Origin: Dermatemys mawii
Lineage: Eukaryota > Chordata > Testudines > Dermatemydidae
Reading direction: 5' to 3'
Length of the DNA stretch: 64,000 bases
Assembly: GCA_007922305.1 (NCBI GenBank)
Contig: ML677386.1
Location: 7,759,982-7,823,981 of the forward strand
Shown here in pieces: positions 1-10,665 of this stretch. Numbering within the stretch: position 1 is the first letter of the stretch; each line of letters opens with the position of its first letter. The notes beneath the pieces were generated by a model. It did no database searches and was not told the origin of the DNA. It was given only the letters and a program-made list of their open reading frames with translations. The position numbers and the translations under genes are program-made.

Positions 1-218
1 TCCTGACTTTTGAGCATTTAACCACACAATCTTCATGATCTTTTAATGCATTTTTAATGGAATTGGCTAGTTTGGAAAAGAATAGAGAAAGTGCAGACAC
101 CACCCGAAAGCCCAATTCCCATGCACTTGAAAACTCCCATAGTAGAGACTCCATTCCTGTGTAACCTAAAAGACAAATAGTTTTTATGCCATATGGTACA
201 CAGAGATTGAGAGACAGG

Positions 219-1403
219 TGTGATGGGTTGAATCACAGAAACCCCCTTTGGGCTGCCAACTGACGTACCAAGACTATGTCTACCCCTGCCTTCCCTGCCA
301 GCTTGGGACTCCAGAACTCTGCCTGGTTGTGCCAGACACTTGCCAGCCACAAACACAGGCTCAGGTCTGAACCACGTCCCACAAACTGCAGGCTTAGCTG
401 AACGCAGCTTAATAAGTGTTCCTATCTCTGACACTCAGATGCCAAACTCCCAGTGGGGTCCAAACCCCAAATAAATCCATTTTGCGTACAAGGTAAACTC
501 ATAAATTGTTCGCCCTCCATAACTCTGATAGAGAGAGATGCACAGCTGTTTGCCCCTCTCCCCCATCCCAGGTATTAATACATACTCTGGGTTAATTAAT
601 AAGTAAAAATTGATTTTATTAAATACAAAAAGTAGAATTTAAGTAGTTCCAAGTGATGACAGAAAGAACAAAGTGACTTACCAAACAAAATAAAATAGAA
701 CATGCAAGTCTATACCTAATACAGTAAGAAAACTGAATACAGATAAAACCTCACCCTCAGTGGTGTTCCAGTAAGCTTCCTTTTACAGACTAGTCTCCTT
801 CTAGGCTGGATCCAGAAATCACTCACACCCCCTGTGGTTACTGTCCTTTGTTCCAGTTTCTTTCAGGTATCCTTTGGGGTGGAGAGGCTATCTCTTGAGC
901 CAGCTGAAGACAAAATGGAAGGGTCTCCAAGGAGTTTAAATAGACTTTTTCTTGTGGGTGGACACGCCTTCCTCCCCCTGTGTAGAATTCAGCTCCAAGA
1001 TAGAGTTATGGAGTCACATGGGCAAGTCACATATCCATGCATGACTGAGTTCCTTACTAGCCAAGCAACATTCCTGGGAAAGCTCAGAAGTGGATTGGCA
1101 TCTCCAAGTTCATTGTTGGCTTAAATGTTTCCTGACTGGGCACTTACTGAGAATAGTCTTTTCTCAGGAAGCTGACCAACTGCTTCACAGAGGCTACTTA
1201 AGATTAATCGAGTACATAGCTAATATTCATAACTTCAAATACAAAAATAATGCATGCAAACAAATAGGATGAATATGTTCAGTAGATCATAACCTTTACA
1301 GAGATATGTTACACGGCATATGTAGCATAAACCATATTCCAATTATGTCATATATACATTCATAAGCATATTCCTATAAAGCATTATGGGGTGCAATGTC
1401 ACA
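219..1403 (-). repeat. Solo LTR of a Gmr1-like Ty3/gypsy element
   Basis: 1,185 bp, starting TGTGA and ending TCACA, and similar along its whole length to the LTR at 43213-44373. No internal sequence follows on either side, so it is a solo LTR left by recombination. Orientation is taken from the second copy, whose internal region reads on the minus strand. In that orientation it shows a TATA-like TATTTAA near 940 and an AATAAA near 618. The 5-bp flanks do not match, so the target-site duplication is decayed or lost. Confidence 0.8.
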
Positions 1404-2271
1404 ATGGGATCTTACAGAACCCTGACTCCATCACAGCACACTTCAAAAGAGTTGCACTGCAGAAGATAAGTGAAATCTCTGAAACTTTGTTTTATTGAAC
1501 TTGAACCAAACAAGGCTTTCCATGACTGAGGTGAGGTGTGCTCTACAGAAGGTGCATTTCAAAAACGTACACCTTTAAAATGCATACTAAATGGAACATG
1601 GGCTCATTCAATGCACACTAAACACAGAGTGTACTGCCCTTACGTATTCTCATGCCCCTGGCTCGATGATGACACTTTCTAAAGTATGTGTGATGCCCAA
1701 TGCACAGGTACATATAGGATGCACAGAGAGTGAGGCAGAGAGCCTCCAGACCCTGCATCATTCATTACAAACACTCCATAACCACATGGTTAATTTTCCA
1801 GGCATGCATGCGTAGACCCTGCCTTCCTCAGAAAGTTAGGCAAACATTGTTAATAATACAGTGTGGTTAAAAATGTCCAGTGCATGCATAAAATGTGAAT
1901 TTTTTTTTTATAAACTCAACCATATCAAAACCATTTATCACTGAAACATTCCAAGGCACTTTGCTTCCAGGAGAACTATTTCTCAGCCAAATTTTAACTT
2001 TCAGGCCACAGCTGTTTCAATGTTTGGCCTGTTTAAAAATTCATAGGAGATAGATAGATAGATAGATATAGATATGTTATATATATAACATAATGGTGAA
2101 AATGAATTTTTTTCCTCTCTCCACTTACTTGAAAATGCTGACCTGTTTTTCCTCAAACATTCAAGTTAATGTTGCTTTTCAGCAAAGATCAGACCTGTAA
2201 AATTTCAACCCAAGAAATGAAAGGCTTTGAAAGTTATAAGTGACTGAAAATAGGGGTTTAGAATGGAAATA
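1404..2271. other. Non-coding, no recognised gene
   Basis: AT-rich upstream DNA. I see a 9-T run near 1901 and the (GATA)n at its right end. The only open frame (1591-1815) lacks any recognisable protein feature. Confidence 0.6.
2046..2090. repeat. (GATA)n microsatellite and AT tract
   Basis: About five gata units followed by tatagata and a gttatatatataac palindrome. Confidence 0.9.
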
Positions 2272-2279
2272 TGTAGCAG

Positions 2280-2511
2280 CAGAAGCGGTGCTACCCATTA
2301 GGCGACCTAGGCGGCTGCCTAGGGCGGCAGCAATTAGGAGGCAGCATATTGATGGTTTCTGCGGCAATTCGGTGGCAGCTCAATGCCTCTTCAGCCGCTG
2401 CCAGCAATTTGGCGGTGACTGCTCATCGCCGATTTCACTGGCGGCGGCAAGGTGGTAAGGAAATTTTTTTCTTCGCTGCCTAAGGCGGCAAAAAAGCTGG
2501 TGCCAGTCCTG
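2280..2511. mobile_element. hAT-type non-autonomous element
   Basis: 232 bp flanked by an exact 8-bp duplication TGTAGCAG (2272-2279 and 2512-2519). The ends are inverted (CAGAAGCGGTGCTACC; right end complement CAGGACTGGCACC). The interior is rich in gcggc and contains ctaggcggctgcctaggg and its partial complements. Confidence 0.85.
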
Positions 2512-2519
2512 TGTAGCAG

Positions 2520-3843
2520 CTGTGATGAGGTATGCAAACCCCACAGTGAAGAGCAAGAAGTTAAGGAACGGCTCTGGGCCTAGGTGCCCCTGCCCAACCA
2601 CATCTGCAAAGCCTGCACAAGCTGGAGGTGGGGCTTTGAAAAGGGGAGCAGAGCAGCTCAGAGGAGCCAGCAGAAGAGAGCAGTGGGCTGAGCTCTGAAG
2701 GAAAAATATTACCCAGGTGCTCCTTGCCTGGGGCCTGGCAGTGTCACATGTGGCTGCCAGCCATTGGGCCCTAGTTTGGAGCTTACTGGAGAGGCAGGCC
2801 TGGGATTCCCTATCCACTCTAAAAGACCACTAATCCACCAGGAGTCTTCACCTAGGTGAGAGACCTGCTGGAAAAAGCCTTGACTATTCAAGGGCTCCGC
2901 CCTGACAAAATCTCTGTGCTAAAGGGAATGACTAGAAACCCTTAGGGTAGGGGCACAGAAGGACCAGACTGGTTTCAATGGGGACCCACCATGTCAAAAC
3001 CCTGCCTAACCATTAGGTAGTATTGCTGGTAATTATGCATCTCTACAGCAACCTTAGTGATGGTGGCCAAAAGCACTTCAGCTAGACCAGTTTAACAATA
3101 GGAGTTTCTAAAAGAAAAACATTTTCAACATCACTTTGTGACCCGCACTATGCAACTGTACAGGGGAGCAGGGAGGCGTAAGGTGCCTCCAGCTCTCCTG
3201 TATTGGCTAACTTTAGCACACAGTGCAGCACAAAGAAGAAGAACAGGCTCTGCGGGCCTAATATTCTCCATCCCATGTAGGGGGGCAGGCAGGAGAAGCC
3301 AACATAGCTGAGCCAACATGGATGGGGATGTCACCAGATTAAGTAGAGGGATGAAACAGATAACTCCCCCGTGAAACAACAAGAGAACCAGGCATCCTGC
3401 TTTGACACTCTGAATCACAATACTGTCCTTGATCTCAGAGTTTGTGGTCTAACCAGTCTCATTCTATTTCTATCTCAAGTGATCAAAAAAGTGAATGTGT
3501 AGAAATAGCACCTTCTGACTCAATGTATATTCCCTGTGTGTCTGAGTCATTGCTTCTCATTTTACCGATAAAACATATTTTTGTTAGTTTTACAAGTGTT
3601 CCTGCTGAGACAATATGGGTAAGGAAGTGTAGACTGTAATCTATGCTGCTCCATAAATCACCACCAATATTGTCTGTTACATTCTGATTGCACAATCCTT
3701 AGTACTAGTGATTAGAACTGGGTGGAAAATGGATTTCCTAGCCCATGAAAATTTTTGATATTTCAAAAATTGTACTATTCCACATCAGGATGAAACTGAG
3801 CTCTTTCGAAGTGTTTTGAGGAAAAACTAAAGAGTAAAAGAGG
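2520..3843. other. Non-coding, possible retroelement debris
   Basis: 2520-2900 is moderately GC-rich (gagcagagcagctcagagga) and has the look of LTR or LINE debris, but I cannot assign a family. 2900-3843 shows nothing distinctive. Confidence 0.4.
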
Positions 3844-4017
3844 CCCCAGAATAGCCTGGTGATTAGGGCATGCACGAGGGATGTAGGCGACTCAGTCTGA
3901 ATCAGAGATTTGAACCTGCAGGTTCAAGAAGATGCAAATTCAAGTCCCTGATTCAGACCTGGGTTTCCCGGATCCCACATGAGTGCCCTAACCACCAGGC
4001 TATTGACTATTCTGGGG
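3844..4017. repeat. Foldback element with about 60-bp inverted arms
   Basis: The left arm ccccagaatag, agcctggtgattagggcatg, gagggatgtaggcgactcag, tctgaatcag is mirrored by ctgattcaga, cctgggtttcccggatccca, catgagtgccctaaccacca, ggctattgactattctgggg. The centre has ggttcaag and ttcaagtccc, like tRNA B-box sequence. The family may be tRNA-derived or a MITE. Confidence 0.7.
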
Positions 4018-4805
4018 TAGGATATTTCTCTGTGGCTGGAAATTCCACCCTAGACCTGAGCAATCTTTCCTGGTGAAAGTTCCATTAAAATGCATGTTTC
4101 ATTGTGTGTGTTCCTGAAAAATGTTTTGGTTTCAACAAGATGGTATTTTCCAGCAAAAAAATCCCAATCAGCATTGCTGTTGATGATTGGAGAAGCAGCA
4201 GGAATTCAGCTTGAAATTCAGATTCTAGGCTGGATTTGCAGATCTGAGAATTTAGACAAATCGTATTTTGTAACCTCAGAAATATTATTAATTACTTTAA
4301 AGAACCCTGCATTGTTTGGTGTTGTAGAAACATGGAACAAAAAGAGAGCTGCCCCAAAGAAACTGCAACCTAAATATGTTATGGAAGTCACTGTGAAATG
4401 ATAAATACAGAGCTTTATTATACATTTTTTACAGAATCACTTTTCTAAGCATAATCAAGTATTCAAACCTTGTATTATCTTGTGCATATCTTCTTAGGTC
4501 CACACAATAACCTCTCTATCTTCCGTCTCATTCAGGACTGGATAACATCCCTGTGGCAGCAACAGTGTTTGAATACATGGGGAAATAATATTAGGAAAGT
4601 CCTGATATATTTTTAGCTGTCTTTAATGCTTTTTCGCAGGTGGATACAAAGAGAATTACAAATGTGTGGCCAGTCAATTTTCGGTGGACCACCAGCTAAT
4701 GTTCTACAGATTGCTGGTAATCTATGGATGTCAGTTGGAGAACCACTGCAGTAGCTAGAGAATAAACTGAAATGGGTAATTGTATGTGGTGCTTTTAATA
4801 TAATC

Positions 4806-5115
4806 ATGGCCATGTCTACACTACAAGCTAGGGGTGTGATTCCCCTGCTCATGTATACATACTTGTGCCAGCTCTCCTCAAGCTAGCATGAGTATAAATA
4901 CCAGGGTAGCCATGGTAGCATGGGTAGTGGAGCAGAGGCATGGCTGAGCCATACTGAGTACAAACCCAGCTGAGACTGGCGGGAATGTACTCAGCATGAG
5001 TTGACCATCAGCCACGCCTCCATTGCTGCTACCCTTGCTTCTGTGGTAACACTACGATTTATACTTGAGCTAGCTTGATGAAAGCTAGCATTGGTGTGTG
5101 TACACAAGGGGGAGG
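4806..5115. repeat. MITE-like element with tggccatgtctacacta end
   Basis: The left end ggccatgtctacactacaag resembles the left end of the element at 52268. The right boundary is unclear (ggtgtgtgtacacaagg at 5092-5108 may be the decayed inverted end). The interior has inverted segments: ctcctcaagctagcatgagtataaat against atttatacttgagctagctt, which supports a foldback element. Confidence 0.55.
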
Positions 5116-5164
5116 GGGCATCACACAGCTCACTTGCAAAGTAAACATAGCCAAACTGAATAAC

Positions 5165-5262
5165 AAAATAAAGGCCTGATCCCACTCCCGTGGGAGTATT
5201 GTCTTCAAAGAGAGTGGGATCAGGTTCACACTGACTGTAAATGGAGCAGAATTAGGTCCTAA
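5165..5262. repeat. Palindromic MITE fragment
   Basis: ggcctgatcccactcccgtg and gagagtgggatcaggttcac form inverted arms; gcagaattaggtccta follows at 5248. The general design (ggcctgat... ends) resembles the TA-flanked families. Confidence 0.5.
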
Positions 5263-5570
5263 AATGTGCAAATTGAGTATCTGAATTTAATGGAGTGTCT
5301 GATTTAACATGCTGTCACTTTGCTCCCTGTACTCTGCTTTGCATTGTCTGATGAAATAAGTGAGAGTCTCAAAAGACTTTATCATTTAATTTAAGGAGTA
5401 TGTTGCCAGACTGGGGAGGTCATAGGGAAATTCCTAGACATTTAATGACTTATTTAAAAAGGTGAAGGGGGTTTTGGAAATGCAGCCAGAGATCATTATT
5501 GTTATTGTAATAAAAATAGAAGAATGTAAAATAAACCCTAACATTTTATGTGTGGGGAGTTAAAAGCTGG

Positions 5571-5621
5571 GTTGCCATGGATACAATGTTCTGTTTACTG
5601 TAGTGGTCTTTTCCTAGCAAC
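5571..5621 (+). promoter_or_regulatory. RFX X-box-like motif
   Basis: GTTGCCATGGATAC at 5571-5584 matches the X-box pattern (GTTGCC, spacer, GGNAAC-like) except for one base of the right half. A further cctagcaac half-site lies about 30 bp downstream. It sits 5.4 kb upstream of the PGBD5 start. Motif evidence only. Confidence 0.3.
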
Positions 5622-5709
5622 TAAACACCAGTATAAGTAACGCAGAAGAAAGCAGGACTTTACTCGCAATGTTCCATCGGGCTTTTATATTGAGTTAGTT
5701 CACTTAAAG

Positions 5710-5954
5710 CAGTGGTCTTCAAAGTGGGGTGCACACACCCTCAGGGGTGCGCGAGACCCCAGTGCTGCTGCCGATCCTGCCCAGGAGACCGCTGAACTCC
5801 CGGGTGGTCTATTTTTGTCCCGCCGAAATACCGCCATGGAAAGCGGAAGCTTTCGCTTTCTGCGGTGGCATTTTGGCGGACATACCCTCCGGGCACCACA
5901 CAAGTTTTTCCTCCGCGAATAGGGGCCACAAAGGAAAAACTTTGAAGACCGCTG
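5710..5954. mobile_element. hAT-type non-autonomous element
   Basis: 245 bp with ends CAGTGGTCTTCAAAG and CTTTGAAGACCGCTG (inverted). It is flanked by acttaaag (5702-5709) and tcttaaag (5955-5962), an 8-bp duplication with one change. The central gcggaagctttcgctttc and ttttggcggacata segments resemble the element at 46053-46343. Confidence 0.88.
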
Positions 5955-6054
5955 TCTTAAAGAAACTCCTGATGATTTTTTCATCTTTTTTTTAAAAAAC
6001 AACCTTGACCTGATCTATTTTATCTGTCTAACCTGCCTTTCCTTTTCCCACTCC

Positions 6055-6078
6055 GTGTGTGTGTGTGTGTGTATATAA
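6055..6078. repeat. (GT)n microsatellite
   Basis: Nine gt units followed by tatata. Confidence 0.9.
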
Positions 6079-6277
6079 AAGCACACTACTGAACTACTAC
6101 TAACACTTCAGACAACTCAATTTAGACAGGTCTAGTATTTAAACTCACCCATTTCAGGTCACAGTAATCTGGTTAGTGGTCTGCATGTGTGATGTGACAG
6201 GAATGCATGGAAAGCTATGTGCAGGGCCCCATTAAGGCAAACTAGAAGGCTAGGCATCCGAACAGGGAACCGAACCG

Positions 6278-6312
6278 CCCCCCCCCCCCCCGCCCCGCCC
6301 CGCCCCGCCCCT
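6278..6312. repeat. Poly-C run and (CGCCC)n
   Basis: 14 C in a row, then four gcccc units. On the minus strand this gives several G-runs and could form a G-quadruplex. The length of the C run may be a sequencing estimate. Confidence 0.85.
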
Positions 6313-7612
6313 TGGACAACCTCAGAGCTGAGGCCCCACCCTCATATCTACTTGGAGAGGTAAGTGCAGGGGCCACTCACACAAGAGCTGAATGCTGTAC
6401 TGGTGGGGAGGGCTCTCAAACACTCCTCTTTGGGCAGGTTGGATTACCTCCCCTCCCAGGGTTACCATTTCCTGGTTTTAGGTGGGCTGGCATCTGTCCT
6501 GGAGGAGGGAAGGCCAGCAAAGAGCTCTGCATGTATGTAGGAGTGGGTGGAGACTGTTGACATCACCCCAGCAGAATCATGATGGACTGGCAGTAGCAAG
6601 GGCCAGAGCCTCCCCAACCTCAATCCTCTGCTGCAGAGGGGTGGGCCTTCTACAACAGGGGGGTTCAGGATTAATAACCCTGTAAGGTGACTAGAGCAGT
6701 TCAGCTCTCTCTCAAAGCTAATGTTCAGGCTGTTTGCAAACTCATGCAGACCTCACTGCATTGTTCATGCTCTGCTCACATTCTCCTCCACAACCTCGAG
6801 GCCTAAAAAGATTCACTTTTTAAAAGAGAGATACAATTCTGACATCCTCACAGTGCTCTAGGAGCTGAGGCCCTACGCATGTACCTATATCTTAATCCAG
6901 CTCTTGCTGTGTGTGAGCTTTTTGGGTGAAGTGGGGAAGGCTTGGGAGGCCAACTCCATCCTTGAACTTGCAGAGCAGCTTTTCTGTGGGCATTATTCAA
7001 TCCTGTGAGCTGCTGTCCTGCACCAGTTGCAGGTGGAGTCCACTATGGCTAGTAGACCTTCCCTTCCCCTACCCTGGCATACCTTCCTGCTGACAAGTTC
7101 TGCTGACAAGGAGGTGTGGTGACACCCCCCATGCAGTCCCTTCAGCACTCATCTCCCCTAAACCCTGTAGAGACCCTAAGCATACCCTCTTAACTGCGGT
7201 GAGTCCATACTGTATGTGGTGAGAATTCCATATTACTAACAAAACTCAGGGTTGGGTATCCTTCCCAGAGGCAGCAGCATTTGCCTCTGAGTACATCCAT
7301 GGGAGAACAGCATTCATATATGAAGGGTAGGTGTGATATTAGTGGGGGGTACTGTTGAATAAGCAATCATGGACAATCTGATGCCAGTACTAACAGGGTG
7401 TGGTGGAGTAGCAGATGAAACTGTTGCCCCTATAAAATACCACAAAAGCCCAAAGATGGCATTGGGCATGGTGAACACAGGCCACCATTAAATAAACCAA
7501 CAGCCAATCCTAACCACTGCCAGAAAGAATTCTGAAAAGACATATGAACCCTAAAGGGTCAATGGTATTTGCTCACAGAATATAGTTTGGGGGTCAGTGT
7601 GAAACACTGCCC

Positions 7613-7817
7613 CAGGCCTGCATAACATGCGGCCCAGGGGCCACATGCAGCCCGCATGGGCTCACTGTGAGGCCCGCAGGGGATGAGTAGGGGTGGGGCA
7701 AGCCAAGTGGTGGGGTGGGAAGCAGATGGGGGCAGGGTGAGGGCGGGGCTTTTTGGCCCGCAGCTGGGTTTTTTGCAGTAATATGGGCCTCGCTGCTTTC
7801 CGAGTTGTGCAGGCCTG
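7613..7817. mobile_element. hAT-type non-autonomous element
   Basis: 205 bp with ends CAGGCCTGCATAAC and GTTGTGCAGGCCTG (inverted). It is flanked by cactgccc (7605-7612) and cactaccc (7818-7825). The interior is GC-rich with no coding potential. Confidence 0.85.
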
Positions 7818-8263
7818 CACTACCCCCTAGTAACTCACCAACAGATGTGGAAATCTGCATAATTAAATCTGCAAGGTAGCCTTGTCATCTGACTAGCAAT
7901 TGGCACTGCCTTGTACCCAGGAAGGACAATGTAAAATAGACTAATGAGTGCAGTGATGTGGGTACCTGGCCATCCTATATAATATCATCTACTGGAAAAT
8001 GGCACTATTCCTTGAGATCCTAGGTAAGAGAATAACATCTTTCTGCAGAGGCATTGCTTTCTGATCACACAGTGACTTGATTCCAGAGCTTAGACTATCA
8101 GTTAGGGCTGCAGGCAAACGAGGAAGAGGAAGAAAGAGAGCCAGCTACCTCACAAACTCTGTCACAATGGCAAAAGATGGAAGGCAGTGGTCAACAACTT
8201 CCCTATCAGACTTGTCACTTCAAGAAAATGACTAAACAAAACTATATTCCTAATGCCTTTAGT

Positions 8264-8367
8264 ACACAGAACCTGCCAACACTTTTAAAGTATGTTTTTA
8301 CTATATACAGNNNNNNNNNNACACAGAACCTGCCAACACTTTTAAAGTATGTTTTTACTATATACAG
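8264..8367. other. Assembly gap flanked by a 47-bp duplicated end
   Basis: A 10-N run (8311-8320) is flanked by identical 47-bp segments (8264-8310 and 8321-8367). This is the signature of two contig ends that overlap but were not merged. The true sequence probably has one copy and no gap. Any frame crossing the N run is spurious. Confidence 0.9.
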
Positions 8368-8403
8368 TAAGAACAGCATCCTGTGGAACCATGTTTATTG
8401 TGG

Positions 8404-8463
8404 TTTATTGTGGTTTGTAGATTCGTTATAAAATTTATTGTGGTTTGTAGATTCGTTATAAAA
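8404..8463. repeat. Tandem 30-bp repeat, two exact copies
   Basis: tttattgtggtttgtagatt followed by cgttataaaa, repeated exactly (8404-8433 and 8434-8463). A partial tttattgtgg unit precedes it. It lies 36 bp from the duplicated gap edge. Confidence 0.9.
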
Positions 8464-8814
8464 TAGATTCAATTTGTAAAGACGAATATACATATTTTAT
8501 TTCCTAACTGCCAGCACAGCAAACTGGACTCTGGAAATCAAGCCGCTCAGTCATCATCACTAGTAATAAAGTTTTTGCAGGTCCAGATATGTTCTCAGAT
8601 ATCTCTGTGTGACTCCCTAGTCTTCAAATGATTATCTCAATTATATTTAATTTATTTTCCTTTACTTTGTTTTATCTTATGCCATCATATTGCTTTTAAA
8701 ATTAGTTGTAGGTGTGTATATGCCTGTTAGAACAACTGCTACTTTATACCATACTGCTCGTTAAACAGAAGAAAAGCATTTTAAAAGCTCAGTCCTGCAA
8801 GATGCTGAACGTTC

Positions 8815-8950
8815 TGGCCTTGATCCTGCAATTTTGGAAGCAATCATGTGCTTAACTTTAAGTGTGTGCATAGTCTCACTGAAGTCAATGGATCTATTCG
8901 CATGATTCAAAATACACATATGCTTAGGTGCTTTGCTGGATTGGGACCAG
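8815..8950. repeat. Palindromic MITE, same family as 22810 and 29167
   Basis: gccttgatcctgcaattttg and gtgcttaactttaagtgtgt on the left; atatgcttaggtgctttgct and ggattgggacc inverted on the right. No clean TA flank. Confidence 0.6.
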
Positions 8951-9004
8951 AGTGCAAGGTCTCCAAAATTCAAGCCCACCCAACCCCCTACGCTTGATCT
9001 CAAG

Positions 9005-9136
9005 TGGCTAGCCCAAGTAGTCGCAAGAGAATCATTGTCCGCACTGCTATTTTAAGTGTGCTAGTAGCCCCATTAACTGGAGCCTGGCTACCCAGGCTGG
9101 GAGGCTTGATCCCAGTTACAGTGTAGACATACCAAC
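9005..9136. repeat. MITE fragment ending cagtgtagacatacc
   Basis: The right end cagttacagtgtagacatacc is the inverted form of the common GGTATGTCTACACTG end. Inside, ggagcctggctacccaggct forms a short hairpin. The left end is not defined. Confidence 0.5.
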
Positions 9137-9659
9137 AAAGTCAAACCCTTGCTTATAGGTTTACTTCTTCTTCAGTGATCATTCTGTTGTGCAAAACAGC
9201 TAATTCATGTGAACTCTTTAAATCTTAATCCCAGCTGTTTTTGGATCAGTGAAGAAATAAATTTACAGTGTTGCAAAATTGTTAACTGTGTGTACCCACA
9301 TGATGGAGATCATGATGAGTTGGTTTTGAGTCACCATGGCCAGGTTCCAAAACTCATTGGATTCAATGGGAATCCTTCAATTAACTTCAATGAGAGGTGG
9401 ATCAGGCCCCAAATATTGGCTATACATTGTGTTTCTTTACATTCATTTGTTGTATTAGGTCTTAGTTACAGCTAGTTTTGTAGTATTTGTTTTACTAGTG
9501 CCCAGCTCAGAATGCATTACTTGCTATAGTAAATTGTAACACAACCAGTACAGATTTTACTGTCATAATTATCCAGTAAGTCAGTGGGAAATATTCTGCT
9601 ACAGAATGGTAGCTTTTAAACACCCCTGAAACTATCCCTGCAGTACCCACATGGGCAAC
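9137..9659. other. Non-coding upstream DNA
   Basis: 9335-9405 (attggattcaatgggaatcc, ttcaatgagaggtggatcag) has the look of a short palindromic MITE half. Otherwise nothing recognisable. Confidence 0.45.
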
Positions 9660-9667
9660 ATATAGAT

Positions 9668-9893
9668 AAGGGGATTTCAAACTGGGGGCTGGGACCCTGT
9701 AGTGGGGGTCACGAGGTTATTACCTGGAGGGTCGTGAGCTGTCAGCCTCCGCCCCAAACCCCACTTGGCTTCCAGCATTTACAATGGTGTTAAATATATA
9801 AAAAAAGTGTTTAAAATTTATTGTGGGGGGGGGTCACACTTAGAGGCTTACTATGTGAAATGGGTCACCAGTAAATAAGTTTGAGAACCACTG
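9668..9893. mobile_element. hAT-type non-autonomous element
   Basis: 226 bp flanked by an exact 8-bp duplication ATATAGAT (9660-9667 and 9894-9901). The right end GTTTGAGAACCACTG is the inverted form of a decayed left end (aaggggatttcaaac). It contains a poly-G run near 9823. Confidence 0.85.
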
Positions 9894-10222
9894 ATATAGA
9901 TAGTGTGTCCTTTCCCCTCCTGCCATTTTTTTTCCAGGTCTGGTAGGGTTTACACTCATCTTTCATTAAGGTGGCTCTCATCAATATGAAACTGACTTGC
10001 AGACCTTAGCTATTGATTAATGTAAGGAAAAACGATTGCACATCCTATTTGGGATGAAGAAGGTGTGATAGGATAGTGATCATGATGACCCTCATACACC
10101 TTAACTTGGTTTAAGGAGTGTGTGTTTTCCTGTGTCCTTCCTGCTTCTTCCACTTGCTCCTGTTGCTTGTCACATTCCCCCTCTCAGCACTCAGCCATTA
10201 GGTAACAAGAACGGAGGGGGAC

Positions 10223-10358
10223 TAGTGTGACAGGACAACAAGTGTGAAAAATCAGGACAGCGGGTGTGTGTGTGGGGGGGAGGTAATAGGAACCTATACA
10301 AGAAAAAGACCCAAAAGTCAGGACTGTTCCTATAAAATCGGGACATCTGGTCACCCTG
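10223..10358. mobile_element. Short hAT-type element, TAGGGTGACCAG family, copy 1
   Basis: Starts tagtgtgacagg and ends tggtcaccctg. It shares its interior (tgtgaaaaatcaggac, gacccaaaagtcaggac, ctataaaatcgggacatct) with the copies at 20671-20794 and 26427-26528. A GT/G-rich tract lies in the middle. Target-site duplications are not clear. It lies just upstream of the CpG island. Confidence 0.8.
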
Positions 10359-10460
10359 CCAGGGATCTAGAGTGATTTCAGTCTCTCCCGATCCTCACTG
10401 AAAAGTCTCAGCCGCAAGTTGGACGCGCCCGCTGCACTGGGGCTCCTGGGGTGGGTGGGC

Positions 10461-10490
10461 TTCAGCACCCCAGCCCGCGCGGACAGCGCC
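10461..10490 (+). promoter_or_regulatory. Split RE1 (REST/NRSF) site, expanded spacing
   Basis: The left RE1 half TTCAGCACC (10461-10469) and the right half GGACAGCGCC (10481-10490) both match the canonical halves at every base and have the canonical order and orientation. They are separated by 11 nt instead of the canonical 2. RE1 sites with widened spacing are known to bind REST, but the spacing here is slightly wider than the commonly reported expanded classes. Lying in the CpG island upstream of a brain gene makes a repressor site plausible; binding is inferred. Confidence 0.6.
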
Positions 10491-10665
10491 ATGCGCCGCG
10501 GGAGCCGACGGGTGGGGGCGGAGGCGCAGCTCCCGCAGGGCGGCTCCCTGCCGGGGGAGGGGCGGAAGAGTCTCACCGAGCCTGAGGCGGAGCGGCCACC
10601 CCCGCCGCCCCCGCCCCCGCCCCCGCCCCCGCGGCTCCTCTCCCAAAGAGGCTCTGTGATTTTAA

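Larger units (their letters stand above)
5963..7604. other. Non-coding upstream DNA
   Basis: Contains the GT and CGCCC tracts listed separately. 6200-6700 is GC-richer with no defined element ends. The remainder shows no gene or clear repeat. Confidence 0.5.

Noticed and set aside
2520..2900. Possible LTR or SINE debris
   Set aside because: No boundaries or family motifs could be defined; left as unassigned.
8177..8431. 84-codon frame with a repeated peptide
   Set aside because: It reads through the N gap and its duplicated edges, so it is an assembly artefact.
8404..8463. Direct repeats as a possible CRISPR array
   Set aside because: Only two adjacent copies without spacers, in a vertebrate genome; it is a simple tandem duplication.
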